DNA from: Massilia sp. KIM
GTDB taxonomy: Bacteria > Pseudomonadota > Gammaproteobacteria > Burkholderiales > Burkholderiaceae_D
DNA length: 64,000 nt
Assembly: GCF_002007115.1 (NCBI RefSeq)
Contig: NZ_MVAD01000001.1
Span: 1,488,001-1,552,000, forward strand
Direction: 5' to 3'
The position numbers and the translations under genes were made by a program. Below the pieces are notes generated by a model. The model worked only from the letters and a program-made list of their open reading frames with translations. It was not told the origin of the DNA and made no database searches. Shown in pieces: positions 35,387-47,426 of the stretch. Every line of letters begins with the position of its first letter. Position 1 is the stretch's first letter.

Positions 35387-36266
35387 GCAGCTCGCGGATC
35401 TGGGGCGTGGCCGCATACGGATCGGCCGGCTGTTGCGCGTGCACGATGGCCTCGCAGCGTTGCGCCACCGCGCCCAGCGCCTGCGGGTGCGAGTACAGGT
35501 AGAAGCGCTTCTCGCGGATGCCGTCGAAGGTCAAGCTCGCGACGTCGGCCGCCGACACCTTGCCCGAGCCCACCGCCTTCTCGGTCAGCGCCTGGGCCGC
35601 CATTTGGCTGGCGGTCACGCTTTCCTCGCTCTGCAGATCATCCGGCCGGTGGCGGTGCGAGTGGGCGATCCCGGTCGGGACGAAGTAAGGGCAGAGCACC
35701 GAGGCGCCGATCGGCGCCTCCACCAGCTGCAGGTCGTGGTACAGGGTTTCGCTCAAGGCCACCACCGCGTGCTTGGAGACGTTGTAGACCCCCATCGCCG
35801 GAGCGGTGAGCAGGCCGGCCATCGAGGCGGTGTTCACAATATGGCCCTCGTAGGCCGGATCGGCCGCCGCGCACTCCAGCATCACGCGGGTGAACACCCT
35901 GACCCCGTGGATCACGCCCCACAGGTTCACGCCCAGCACCCACTCCCAGTCCTGCTCCGAGTTCTCCCAGATCAGGCCGCCCGAGCCGACCCCGGCATTG
36001 TTGAACACCAGGTGCACCGCGCCGAAGCGGGCGACCGCCGAATCGGCCAGTTCCTGCACGTGCGCGCCCTTGCTGACATCGACCACCATCGCCAGCACCT
36101 CGGCGCCCTGGTGCTGCAATTCCTCGCTGGCGCGCTCCAGCGCCTTGGCCTGCACGTCGGCCAGCACCAGCCGCATGCCCAGGCCGGCCGCCACATTGGC
36201 GAACTCGCGCCCCAGGCCGCTGGCGGCGCCGGTGATGACGGCCACCCTGCCGCGAAATTCCTTCAT
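35358..36266 (-). CDS. Short-chain dehydrogenase/reductase (302 aa)
   Basis: A classical SDR with TGAASGLG near residue 12, NNAG, an NTAS strand and YNVSK as the Tyr/Lys pair. The long C-terminal part (RFYLYSHPQALGAV ... ELLKAGVKGRR) is typical of SDRs near acyl-CoA or sterol-like degradation genes. AGGGGGAGAG precedes the ATG. It is the last of four minus-strand genes (thiolase, Dabb, SDR, SDR) spaced 27-32 bp apart, so an acyl-chain or hydroxyacyl substrate is a fair guess. Confidence 0.88.
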   Translation of the reverse strand: MKEFRGRVAVITGAASGLGREFANVAAGLGMRLVLADVQAKALERASEELQHQGAEVLAMVVDVSKGAHVQELADSAVARFGAVHLVFNNAGVGSGGLIWENSEQDWEWVLGVNLWGVIHGVRVFTRVMLECAAADPAYEGHIVNTASMAGLLTAPAMGVYNVSKHAVVALSETLYHDLQLVEAPIGASVLCPYFVPTGIAHSHRHRPDDLQSEESVTASQMAAQALTEKAVGSGKVSAADVASLTFDGIREKRFYLYSHPQALGAVAQRCEAIVHAQQPADPYAATPQIRELLKAGVKGRR

Positions 36267-36293
36267 CGCTCTCTCCCCCTGTTCTGGTGCCGG

Positions 36294-37076
36294 TCAGACC
36301 GCCGAGACGCCGCCGTCGACGGCCAGGATCTGCCCGGTGATATGCTTGCCCGCGTCGGAGGCGAACAGCACCACCGCGCCCTTCAGGTCTTCGTCGTCGC
36401 CCAGGCGATTGAGCGGCGCGTCCTTGGCCAGGTTCTCCTCGCCGAAGGCCGCCAGCACGCCCTTGGTCATCTTGGACGGGAAGAAGCCCGGCGCGATCGA
36501 ATTGACCGTGATGCCGTAGCGTCCCCACTCGCCGGCCAGGGTACGGGTGAAATTTACCACCGCCGCCTTGGACGTGTTGTACGCGAGGGTCTGCATCAGT
36601 CCGGGCGGGTTGCCGGCCAGGCCGGCGATCGACGAGATGTTGACGATACGCCCGTAGCCGCGCGGGATCATCGACAGCTTGCCCACCCGCTGCGACACCA
36701 GGAAGATCGCGCGCACGTTCAGGTTCATCACCTTGTCCCAGGCCTCCACCGGATAGTCCTCGGCCGGCGCGCCCCAGCTGGCGCCGGCATTGTTGACCAG
36801 GATGTCGACGTGGCCGAGCTGGCGCAGCGCCTCGTCCACGAAAGCGTGGGCCTGGGCCTCGTCCGACAGGTCGGCGGCGATGCTGGAAGCTTCCACGCCG
36901 CGTTCCTTCAGGAAGGCGACCGCCTGGTCCAGCTCATCCTGCTTGCGCGAGGAGACCAGGACGCGCGCGCCCTGCTCCCCCAGCGCCAGCGCCATCTGCA
37001 GGCCCAGCCCGCGCGAGCCGCCGGTGACGATGGCCGTCTTGTCCTTCAGTGAAAACAATTCCTGGGTAGTGCGCAT
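36294..37076 (-). CDS. Short-chain dehydrogenase/reductase, 3-oxoacyl reductase-like (260 aa)
   Basis: An SDR of the FabG-like group: TGGSRGLG, NNAGASWG, NISSIAGLAG, YNTSK and the C-terminal GQILAVDGGVSAV that marks 3-oxoacyl or polyol reductases. It is an NAD(P)(H)-dependent cytosolic enzyme. The start at 37076 has AAGGAG seven bases ahead; the frame stays open into the Dabb gene upstream, without a credible start. Third in the thiolase unit. Confidence 0.9.
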   Translation of the reverse strand: MRTTQELFSLKDKTAIVTGGSRGLGLQMALALGEQGARVLVSSRKQDELDQAVAFLKERGVEASSIAADLSDEAQAHAFVDEALRQLGHVDILVNNAGASWGAPAEDYPVEAWDKVMNLNVRAIFLVSQRVGKLSMIPRGYGRIVNISSIAGLAGNPPGLMQTLAYNTSKAAVVNFTRTLAGEWGRYGITVNSIAPGFFPSKMTKGVLAAFGEENLAKDAPLNRLGDDEDLKGAVVLFASDAGKHITGQILAVDGGVSAV

Positions 37077-37108
37077 GCGGTCTCCTTGCTTGTCGTTGTA
37101 GGGGTCGG

Positions 37109-37411
37109 TCAGACTTCGTAGTCCATGCACTGGCGCGCTTCGCGGATCGCGCCGATGAAGGGCACCAGCGCCTGGTGGGTGGGATGTTTCGCATAAGCCT
37201 CGAGCGCGGCCCTGTCCTCGAATTCCGAGTACAACACCACGTCGTAGGTGGCCTCCAGGCCCGGCTGGGCGATCACGACTTCGAAGGTATGGATGCCGGG
37301 GACGATGGCGGCGCACTCGTCCAGCCGGCGCTTCATCTCGCGCGCGTTGGCGGCGCGGTCGCGGCCCTCGGCATGCTCCTTGAGCTTCCACATCACGATA
37401 TGCTTGAGCAT
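37109..37411 (-). CDS. Dabb-domain (stress-responsive alpha/beta barrel) protein
   Basis: A 100-residue protein starting MLKHIVMWKLKEHAEG, with VVLYSEFEDRAALEAYAKHPTHQ, the common form of the dimeric alpha/beta barrel (Dabb) domain. Such proteins include small cyclases and oxygenases, and many of unknown activity. CAGGAG precedes the ATG at 37411. It lies between the thiolase and SDR genes of the same operon, 32 bp from each. Confidence 0.88.
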   Translation of the reverse strand: MLKHIVMWKLKEHAEGRDRAANAREMKRRLDECAAIVPGIHTFEVVIAQPGLEATYDVVLYSEFEDRAALEAYAKHPTHQALVPFIGAIREARQCMDYEV

Positions 37412-37443
37412 GAATACTCCTGGGTTAAGATCGAACTGCAGGT

Positions 37444-38622
<1,179 letters not shown>

Positions 38623-38909
38623 GCGTGTCTCCTGTCGTTGGTATGTTGATCAGATGAGAATAGCACATTAAGCACGGTCGTTCGCAATGAAACGGGATGG
38701 TCATCTGTAGGAGGGGATAGGACCAGGCTGCCGAATGAAAGAGGCATCGTCCGACAAGACGCTGCGGCGCAGCATTCTTGCGTGTAAGTTTCGCGTAAGC
38801 TTGGTGAAAGAATCGTGTAAGGTTTGCGGCACACACTCAGTAACAGCTGATAGGTAATTAGCAATGCAAGTCAGCTTTCCGGACACACAATTACTAAACG
38901 GAGACACAC

Positions 38910-40610
38910 ATGGCAATCACACCCGGCATGACCGCCGGTGGAAAGGCACCCTCCTCCACCGCCGGGCTGACCAAGGAAGAACGCAAGGTCATCGTCGCTT
39001 CTTCCCTCGGTACCGTTTTTGAATGGTACGACTTCTACCTCTACGGCTCGCTCGCCAGCATCATCGCCAAGCAGTTCTTCATCGGCGACCCCACCACCAC
39101 CTTCATCTTCGCCCTCCTCGCCTTCGCCGCCGGCTTCATCGTCCGCCCCTTCGGCGCACTGGTGTTCGGCCGCCTGGGCGACATGATCGGCCGGAAGTAC
39201 ACCTTCCTGGTGACCATCCTGCTCATGGGCGCATCGACCTTCATCGTCGGCCTGCTGCCTAGCCACTCGCAGATCGGCATCGCAGCCCCGATCATCCTGG
39301 TGACCCTGCGCATTCTTCAGGGCCTGGCGCTGGGCGGCGAGTACGGCGGCGCGGCGACCTATGTCGCCGAGCACGCCCCGCACGGCAAGCGCGGCCTGTT
39401 CACCTCCTTCATCCAGACCACCGCCACCATCGGCCTGTTCATGTCGCTGCTGGTGATCCTGGGCACCCGCACCGCGATGGGCGAGGAAGAATTCCAGGCC
39501 TGGGGCTGGCGCATTCCTTTCCTGCTGTCCATCGTCCTGCTGGGCATCTCGGTCTGGATCCGCCTGTCGATGAACGAGTCGCCGGCTTTTGCCAAGATGA
39601 AGGCCGAGGGCAAGACCTCGAAGGCGCCGCTGTCGGAAGCCTTCCTGAACTGGAAGAACGGCAAGATCGCCCTGCTGGCCCTGGTCGGCCTGACCATGGG
39701 CCAGGCGGTGGTGTGGTACACCGGCCAGTTCTACGCCCTGTTCTTCCTGACCAAGACGCTCAAGATCGACGAGCCGACCGCGAACATCCTGATCGCGATC
39801 TCGCTGGCCCTGGCCACGCCCTTCTTCATCTTCTTCGGCTCGCTGTCCGACCGCATCGGCCGCAAGAAGATCATCCTGGGCGGCTGCCTGATCGCGGCGG
39901 TGACCTACTTCCCGATCTTCAAGGCCATCACCCACTACGGCAACCCGGCCCTGGAAAACGCGATCAACACCTCGCCGGTGGTGGTCGTGGCCGACCCGGC
40001 CACCTGCAGCTTCCAGGTTGACGCGACCGGCACCAAGAAATTCCCCTCGTCCTGCGACATCGCCACCCGCATGCTGACCGCGGCCTCGGTGAGCTATACC
40101 CGCCAGGACGCGCCGGCCGGCACCGTCGCCTCGGTCAAGGTGGGCGAGACCACCTTCCAGTCCTTCAACGCCGTCATGACCCCCGACAACCTGAACTTCG
40201 ACGACGCCTCCAAGGCCCGCGAAGCCGCGCTGAAGAAGGACGTGACCGCCGCGCTGAAGGCCGCCGGCTATCCGGAGAAGGCCGACCCGGCCGCGGTGAA
40301 CAAGCCGATGCTGGTGCTGCTGCTGTTCATCCTGGTGATCTACGTGACCATGGTCTACGGCCCGATCGCGGCCATGCTGGTGGAGATGTTCCCGACCCGC
40401 ATCCGCTACACCTCGATGTCCCTGCCCTACCACATCGGTAACGGCTGGTTCGGCGGCCTGCTGCCGACCACCACCTTCGCGCTGGTGGCCTTCAAGGGCG
40501 ACATCTACTACGGCCTGTGGTACCCGATCGTGATCGCCCTGATCACCGTGGTCATCGGCGGCCTGTTCATCCGCGAGACCAAGGACAACGACATCTACGC
40601 GCATGACTGA
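38910..40610 (+). CDS. MHS-type major facilitator transporter with periplasmic insertion
   Basis: A 566-residue MFS protein, over 100 residues longer than usual MHS (metabolite:H+ symporter) members. Motifs include GTVFEWYDFYLYG in helix 1, GRLGDMIGRKYTF in loop 2-3, RILQGLALGGEYGG in helix 4, and SDRIGRKK in loop 8-9. Between helices 9 and 10 (about residues 345-470) lies a hydrophilic stretch with two Cys (ATCSFQV, SSCDIAT), which topology places in the periplasm. The family moves organic acids or betaines; the substrate here is unknown. ACGGAGA precedes the ATG. A strong terminator follows. Confidence 0.9.
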   Translation: MAITPGMTAGGKAPSSTAGLTKEERKVIVASSLGTVFEWYDFYLYGSLASIIAKQFFIGDPTTTFIFALLAFAAGFIVRPFGALVFGRLGDMIGRKYTFLVTILLMGASTFIVGLLPSHSQIGIAAPIILVTLRILQGLALGGEYGGAATYVAEHAPHGKRGLFTSFIQTTATIGLFMSLLVILGTRTAMGEEEFQAWGWRIPFLLSIVLLGISVWIRLSMNESPAFAKMKAEGKTSKAPLSEAFLNWKNGKIALLALVGLTMGQAVVWYTGQFYALFFLTKTLKIDEPTANILIAISLALATPFFIFFGSLSDRIGRKKIILGGCLIAAVTYFPIFKAITHYGNPALENAINTSPVVVVADPATCSFQVDATGTKKFPSSCDIATRMLTAASVSYTRQDAPAGTVASVKVGETTFQSFNAVMTPDNLNFDDASKAREAALKKDVTAALKAAGYPEKADPAAVNKPMLVLLLFILVIYVTMVYGPIAAMLVEMFPTRIRYTSMSLPYHIGNGWFGGLLPTTTFALVAFKGDIYYGLWYPIVIALITVVIGGLFIRETKDNDIYAHD

Positions 40611-40628
40611 ACGCCTCACGCAAGCATG

Positions 40629-40663
40629 AAAAAAATGCCGCTGGAAACAGCGGCATTTTTTTT
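40629..40663. terminator. Bidirectional Rho-independent terminator
   Basis: ATGCCGCTG pairs with CAGCGGCAT around a GAAA loop, with an A-run before and eight T after, so it works on both strands. It separates the convergent transporter and FadB-like genes. Confidence 0.9.
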
Positions 40664-40683
40664 GCTTCGGAACGGCGCGGCGT

Positions 40684-42774
<2,091 letters not shown>

Positions 42775-42913
42775 GTCTCTTCCTTCTCCTTGTTGGTTGA
42801 ACTGACTAGCCCGTCAACTATACCCGAAATAATCGAACGCTCGTATTATTCGCGGCGGCCCGCCACCGCTGCCGAGGGCCGGGTGCGGCGGTATGCTCTG
42901 GGCATTGCAAAAA

Positions 42914-42943
42914 TTGCCATACCTGCCACAATCAGGATATAAC
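42914..42943 (+). promoter_or_regulatory. Candidate promoter of the 168-aa membrane protein gene
   Basis: TTGCCA (42914-42919) and TATAAC (42938-42943) are 18 bp apart and lie just before the GGGGAGA ribosome site and ATG at 42961. Confidence 0.45.
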
Positions 42944-42960
42944 AACATGGGGAGACGGCA

Positions 42961-43467
42961 ATGCGCGGCAAACTCACTTTGGGTCTGGCCACCGTGATCG
43001 CGGTGGCGCTGATGTGGCAGCACCTCCACGGCGGCGTCCCCGCCCACCACCTGCTGGCGCGCGAGGACCTGCCTTCGCTCTCGAACTGGTGGGGCGTGCT
43101 GCTGCTGCCGGCGCTGGCCTGGTTCACCCTGGGCCGCGTGGAGGTGCTGCGCGCCGAGGGCCGCGAACGCACAGTGGTGCGTGACGGCGCCGTGGCCGCC
43201 CTGCTCGGCCTGGCGCTCGCGGTGTTCTTCAGCCTCGGACGGGTGGACGTCTGCCAGCTCATCATGCAGGGCGTGCTGCTGCTCGCGTTGTTCTTCCCGA
43301 TCTACCGCGCGGCCTGCATGCTGGGCTTCGCGCTCGGCATGACCTACGCCTTCGGCCCGGTGCTGCCGGTGCTCGTGGTCTGCGTGCTGGCGGCCATCGG
43401 CTTCCTGCTGCACCAGGCGGTGCGCCTGGTCGCCTCCACCCTGCGCGGCCTGTTCCGCCATCGCTGA
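42961..43467 (+). CDS. Inner-membrane protein of unknown function (168 aa)
   Basis: Four to five hydrophobic helices: TLGLATVIAVALMW, WWGVLLLPALAWFTLG, DGAVAALLGLALAVFFSLG, LIMQGVLLLALFFPIYRAA and PVLPVLVVCVLAAIGFLL. No catalytic motif or named domain was recognised. It has a good ribosome site (GGGGAGA) and its own candidate promoter, and ends six bases from the convergent DUF3616 gene. Confidence 0.75.
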   Translation: MRGKLTLGLATVIAVALMWQHLHGGVPAHHLLAREDLPSLSNWWGVLLLPALAWFTLGRVEVLRAEGRERTVVRDGAVAALLGLALAVFFSLGRVDVCQLIMQGVLLLALFFPIYRAACMLGFALGMTYAFGPVLPVLVVCVLAAIGFLLHQAVRLVASTLRGLFRHR

Positions 43468-43473
43468 GGCGGT

Positions 43474-44622
43474 TCAAGCCTTTCCGCGCTTCCTGCGCGC
43501 CGGAAGCGGGAAGACGTCGGCCACGATGGTGCTGTCGCCGATCTGGCGGCTGGGCGCGGCCGAGTCGTAGACCACCATCAGCGCCTCTTCCTTGCCGTCG
43601 CCGCTCTGGAACAGGGTCATGCCCTCGGGGTGGTCGACGCCGACGCCGTAGGGCAGGCTCAGGACCCGCTCCAGCTGGTCCGCGTGCATGACCGGCTCGC
43701 TCCCGGGCTGGGCCCCGCCGACCCAGCGGTAGACGTGGACCGGGCCGTCCAGGTCCATGGTGGGGCCGGCCAGGATCAGGAGGTCCTTGCCCTGGGCGCA
43801 CAGGTCGCGGATGCCCAGGCCGCCCAGGTCGAGGAAGTGCTTGCGCAGCAGCGCGCCCTCGGCGTCGACCGGCGCCAGTTTTAGCCGGCCCGGCTGCTCG
43901 TCGTCCACCAGCGCCACTTCGAGGATCGCGGCCCATCCGCGCAGCACCGGGCCGCGCAAGCCCAGCAGCAGGTGCTTGCCGGCCACCGCGATGCCCTCGA
44001 TGTCGAAGCCGTTGTCCTTGCCGGGGATGTGCAGGAAGGGGCCGAAGTGCTCGTCGTCCTTGAGCAGCGCGGTCAGCTCGTTGCCGTGCTCGTCCCCGCG
44101 CAGCATGGCGGCGCTGCGGCGCTTGCCCTCCTGGCCGGTCTCCTTCACCAGGGTGTAGGCGCCCGCCTCCTCGACGATGGGAATGCGCGCCAGCAGGTAG
44201 CGGTTGCCGTCCGCGCCCACCGAGCACAGGCGCTTGTGCGCCTTCTTCGCGCCATCGTCCGGCCTGGGCTGCTTGCGGCGCAGGCTGTGCGAGCCGGTCA
44301 GCCACAGGTACTTGTTGTCGCAGGCCAAGCCCTCGATGTCGGCCTCGTTGATGTCCTCGCGGGTCTCGCCATGCGGTGGCAGCGGCAGGTCGAGGTAGTC
44401 GTGCAGGCGGAACTGGGTATGGTCGCGGGTGAAGCTGCTCTTGCCCCGGCTGTCCTCCTCGCACAAGGTGACGCGCTCGAGGCTGACCGACTCGTCGTTG
44501 GCCAGCCAGATCGTGTTCCCCATGCGCAGGGCCACCGACAGGCCGTCGCGCAGCTCCTTGTCGTGGGTCAGGTTGTCTTGTTCGGGATGGAATTCGAGCA
44601 GAACGATATTTGTCGGATGCAT
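43474..44622 (-). CDS. DUF3616 domain protein
   Basis: A 382-residue soluble protein with beta-propeller-like repeats and the DUF3616 hallmarks: NTIWLANDESVSLERVTL near the start, then DIEGLACDNKYLWLTGSHS with a downstream DIEGIAVAGKHLLLGLRGPVL in the middle, and VDHPEGMTLF near the end. These proteins are unassigned; the repeated D(I)EG segments suggest a metal- or sugar-binding propeller like the esterase-like phytase group. No signal peptide is seen. Confidence 0.82.
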   Translation of the reverse strand: MHPTNIVLLEFHPEQDNLTHDKELRDGLSVALRMGNTIWLANDESVSLERVTLCEEDSRGKSSFTRDHTQFRLHDYLDLPLPPHGETREDINEADIEGLACDNKYLWLTGSHSLRRKQPRPDDGAKKAHKRLCSVGADGNRYLLARIPIVEEAGAYTLVKETGQEGKRRSAAMLRGDEHGNELTALLKDDEHFGPFLHIPGKDNGFDIEGIAVAGKHLLLGLRGPVLRGWAAILEVALVDDEQPGRLKLAPVDAEGALLRKHFLDLGGLGIRDLCAQGKDLLILAGPTMDLDGPVHVYRWVGGAQPGSEPVMHADQLERVLSLPYGVGVDHPEGMTLFQSGDGKEEALMVVYDSAAPSRQIGDSTIVADVFPLPARRKRGKA

Positions 44623-44695
44623 GCGTTATCCCATGGTTGAGCGTAACGCAAGCATACCCGGATTGCCGCATCAGGAGAGCATGCGCACGTGCGCT

Positions 44696-45442
44696 TCACA
44701 CGACCGGGAGACGCTCCAGGTCCGACAGGCGCTGGCGGCCGGCCGCGCCCGCGTACAGGCGCGCCAGCTCGGCACGGCCGGCAGCGCCGTGCTCCAGCGC
44801 GTAGCGCAATTCCTCCGGCCGCATCAGCTTGGCGTTGACGGGGGCGAAGCCGCCCTCGGACAAGGCCACCTCGGCCGGAAGCTCCGGATTGGAGAGGCCG
44901 AGGAAGATGCCGATGTTGCCGTCCGGATGGTCTAGCGACCATTCCTGCGGCGCCCCGACCATGTCCAGCTGCACCGTGAGATAAGGCTGCTCGCGCAGGC
45001 GCGCGCGCAGCGCGCCGTGGTTCACCGCCAGCCGGGCCAGTTCGAGCAGCAGGTTCACCGCCCAGCCCTGGTTGATGCTGCCCACTTCATCCTCGGTCTC
45101 CAGATAGAGTTCCAGGCCCAGGCCCGACTCCGGTCCGCCCGCGCCCTGCGCCGGATCGGCATAGGCGTCCGAGAGGCCGTCGGTATAGGCGATGCGTCCG
45201 CCTCCGCGCCGCGCCAGCAGGCGAAAGCGCTGCACCCGGCCCGGCCACTTCGGGTAGGCGGCGAAGAAGGGGTTGAAGGGTTCGACCTCGAAGGCGTCGA
45301 TCACGGTCCCGAAGCGGGCCCAGAACCGGTCGCGCAGCACACGGTCGCTGACCGGCTCGGGCGCTTCGGGGGCGGCCAGCGCGGGAGGCATGGCGCCGAA
45401 GCCCATCATGGCCCCCAGCTTCAGTACTGCACGTCGTATCAT
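44696..45442 (-). CDS. Exported protein of unknown function (possible SUFU-like domain)
   Basis: A 248-residue protein whose N-terminus MIRRAVLKLGAMMGFGAMPPALAA looks like a signal peptide with a twin-Arg, so Tat export is possible but lacks the full SRRxFLK form. The mature part has GLGLELYLETEDE, GWAVNLLLELARLAVNH and IGIFLGLSNPELPAEVALSEGGFAPVNAKLMRPEEL in outline. The last parts recall bacterial suppressor-of-fused-like domains, a weak resemblance only. A perfect 20-bp palindrome lies 18 bp upstream. An earlier ATG (45484) would cross that palindrome and was rejected. Confidence 0.65.
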   Translation of the reverse strand: MIRRAVLKLGAMMGFGAMPPALAAPEAPEPVSDRVLRDRFWARFGTVIDAFEVEPFNPFFAAYPKWPGRVQRFRLLARRGGGRIAYTDGLSDAYADPAQGAGGPESGLGLELYLETEDEVGSINQGWAVNLLLELARLAVNHGALRARLREQPYLTVQLDMVGAPQEWSLDHPDGNIGIFLGLSNPELPAEVALSEGGFAPVNAKLMRPEELRYALEHGAAGRAELARLYAGAAGRQRLSDLERLPVV

Positions 45443-45459
45443 CCTGCATATCTCTTGAA

Positions 45460-45479
45460 ACACGAGAAATTTCTCGTGT
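45460..45479. promoter_or_regulatory. Perfect 20-bp palindrome, likely operator
   Basis: ACACGAGAAATTTCTCGTGT is perfectly self-complementary with no spacer, 18 bp upstream of the exported-protein start and about 90 bp beyond the acyl-CoA ligase stop. The lack of a loop and T-run argues for a dimeric repressor site rather than a terminator. A second weaker dyad, CAGCCAC/GTGGCTG with a 15-base loop (45519-45547), is nearer the ligase gene end. Confidence 0.6.
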
Positions 45480-45565
45480 GGCAAGTATATGCATCAGGTT
45501 TCTCAACAGCAATGAAATCAGCCACTTATCACGTGTTTACGTGGCTGCCCTGCAACGCCGGCCGT

Positions 45566-47218
45566 TCAGGCGCTCGGCAAGCGATGCTGCTGGTAGGCTT
45601 CGCGCAGCTTGTTCTTCTGGATCTTGCCGGTGCCGCCCACCGGCAGGCTGTCGGCGAACACCACGTCGTCCGGGATCCACCACTTCGCCACCTTGCCCTC
45701 GAAGAAGGCCAGCAAGTCCTCGCGCCTGAGCTCCATGCCGGGCCGGCGCACCACCACCAGCAAGGGCCGCTCGGCCCATTTCGGATGCGGCACCGCGATG
45801 CAGGCCGCCTGCAGCACCGCCGGGTGGGCCATGGCCACGTTTTCCAGGTCGATCGAGCCGATCCACTCGCCGCCGGACTTGATCACGTCCTTGCTGCGGT
45901 CCGTGATCGCCAGGTAGCCGTCGGGATCGATGGTGGCCACGTCCCCGGTCGGGAACCAGCCGTCCTGCAGCACCTCGCCCCCTTCGCCGCGGAAGTAGCC
46001 CGACACCACCCACGGCCCCTTCACCAGCAGGTGGCCGGAGGTGGCGCCGTCCCAGGGCAGCTCGGCGCCGTCGTCGTCGACGATCTTCATGTCGACGCCG
46101 TAGATGGCGTGGCCCTGCTTGCGCAGCACGGCGCGCTGGGCCTCAGGCGGCTGCTGCAGGTGCTTGCCCATCAGGGTGCAGGCGGTGCCCAGCGGCGACA
46201 TCTCGGTCATGCCCCAGGCGTGCACCACCTGCACCCGCAGGCGGTCGATCAGGGTGTCCATCATGGCCGGCGGGCAGCTCGAGCCGCCGATCACGGTGCG
46301 GCGGAAGGTCGAGAAGCGCAGGTCGTTCTCCAGCACGTAGTTGATCAGGCCCAGCCACACGGTCGGCACGCCGGCCGAGAAGCTCACCCCCTCCTGCTCG
46401 AACAGTTCGTAGAGCGACTTGCCGTCCAGCGCAGCGCCCGGGTAGACCATCTTGGCGCCCGACAGCGGCACCGAGTAAGGCAGGCCCCAGGCGTTGACGT
46501 GGAACATGGGCACCACCGGCAGCACCACGTCGGCCGCCGAGACGTTGAGCGCGTTCGGCATGGCCGAGGCGTAGGCGTGCAGCACCGTCGAGCGGTGCGA
46601 GTACAGCGCGCCCTTGGGGTTGCCGGTGGTGCCCGAGGTATAGCACAGCGAAGCGGCAGAGCGCTCGTCGAATTCGGGCCAGGCATAGTCCTCGGAACCG
46701 CCTTCGACCAGCTCCTCGTAGCACAGCAGCGCAGGAATGCTGGTCTCGCGCGGCATGTGCTCGCGGCCGCACAAGGCCACGTAGCGCTTCACGGTCTTGC
46801 AGCTGCGCGCCATGATCTCGATCGCGGGCAGGAAAGTCAGGTCGAAGAACAGGATCTGGTCTTCGGCGTGGTTGACGATGTAGGCGATCTGCTCGGGGTG
46901 CAGGCGCGGGTTGATCGTATGCAGCACGGCGCCGGAGCCGGACACGCCGTAATACAGTTCCATGTGGCGGTAGCCGTTCCAGGCCAGGGTGGCGACCCGG
47001 TCGCCCATGCGGATGCCCAGGTGTTCCAGGGCGTCGGCCAGCTTGCGCGCGCGCCGCTCGCAGTCGCGGTAGGTGTAGCGGTGGATGTCGCCCTCGACCC
47101 GGCGCGAGACGATCTCGCTGTCGCCATAGTGGCGGGCGGCGAAGGCAATGATGCTCGAAATCAGGAGGGGCTGGTCCATCATCTGGCCGGCCAGGGGGCT
47201 CATCGGGTACTCAGGCAT
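45566..47218 (-). CDS. Acyl-CoA synthetase (AMP-forming), medium/long-chain or methylthiopropionate type
   Basis: A 550-residue ANL-family ligase. The AMP-binding P-loop YTSGTTGNPKGALYSH is near residue 192, followed by HVNAWGLPY, HAWGMTEMSPLG, GWFPTGDVATIDPDGYLAITDRSKDVIKSGGEWIGS and the C-terminal Lys in GGTGKIQKNKLRE. It activates a carboxylic acid to its CoA thioester via an adenylate. The sequence type resembles DmdB-like (methylthio)propionyl/medium-chain ligases; substrate not certain. GTGGAG precedes the ATG at 47218; the ATG at 47251 lacks a site. Confidence 0.88.
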   Translation of the reverse strand: MPEYPMSPLAGQMMDQPLLISSIIAFAARHYGDSEIVSRRVEGDIHRYTYRDCERRARKLADALEHLGIRMGDRVATLAWNGYRHMELYYGVSGSGAVLHTINPRLHPEQIAYIVNHAEDQILFFDLTFLPAIEIMARSCKTVKRYVALCGREHMPRETSIPALLCYEELVEGGSEDYAWPEFDERSAASLCYTSGTTGNPKGALYSHRSTVLHAYASAMPNALNVSAADVVLPVVPMFHVNAWGLPYSVPLSGAKMVYPGAALDGKSLYELFEQEGVSFSAGVPTVWLGLINYVLENDLRFSTFRRTVIGGSSCPPAMMDTLIDRLRVQVVHAWGMTEMSPLGTACTLMGKHLQQPPEAQRAVLRKQGHAIYGVDMKIVDDDGAELPWDGATSGHLLVKGPWVVSGYFRGEGGEVLQDGWFPTGDVATIDPDGYLAITDRSKDVIKSGGEWIGSIDLENVAMAHPAVLQAACIAVPHPKWAERPLLVVVRRPGMELRREDLLAFFEGKVAKWWIPDDVVFADSLPVGGTGKIQKNKLREAYQQHRLPSA

Positions 47219-47426
47219 CGGTGTCTCCACGTTATCTTGTTTCTTAGACACTAGTAACGTGAGCCGCCTCAGCCTGTCAACGGGATTCCATGCTGCAACG
47301 CAGCAGCAGCATGGGAGCTTGCGGCAGCTGAAGCGTTACCGGCCGTAACAGCCATTGCGAGGGCACCCGTGCGCCAATAGAATCCGCCGCGTACGGTAGA
47401 ATTCCACCAAGCTTACCCACTTTGTA

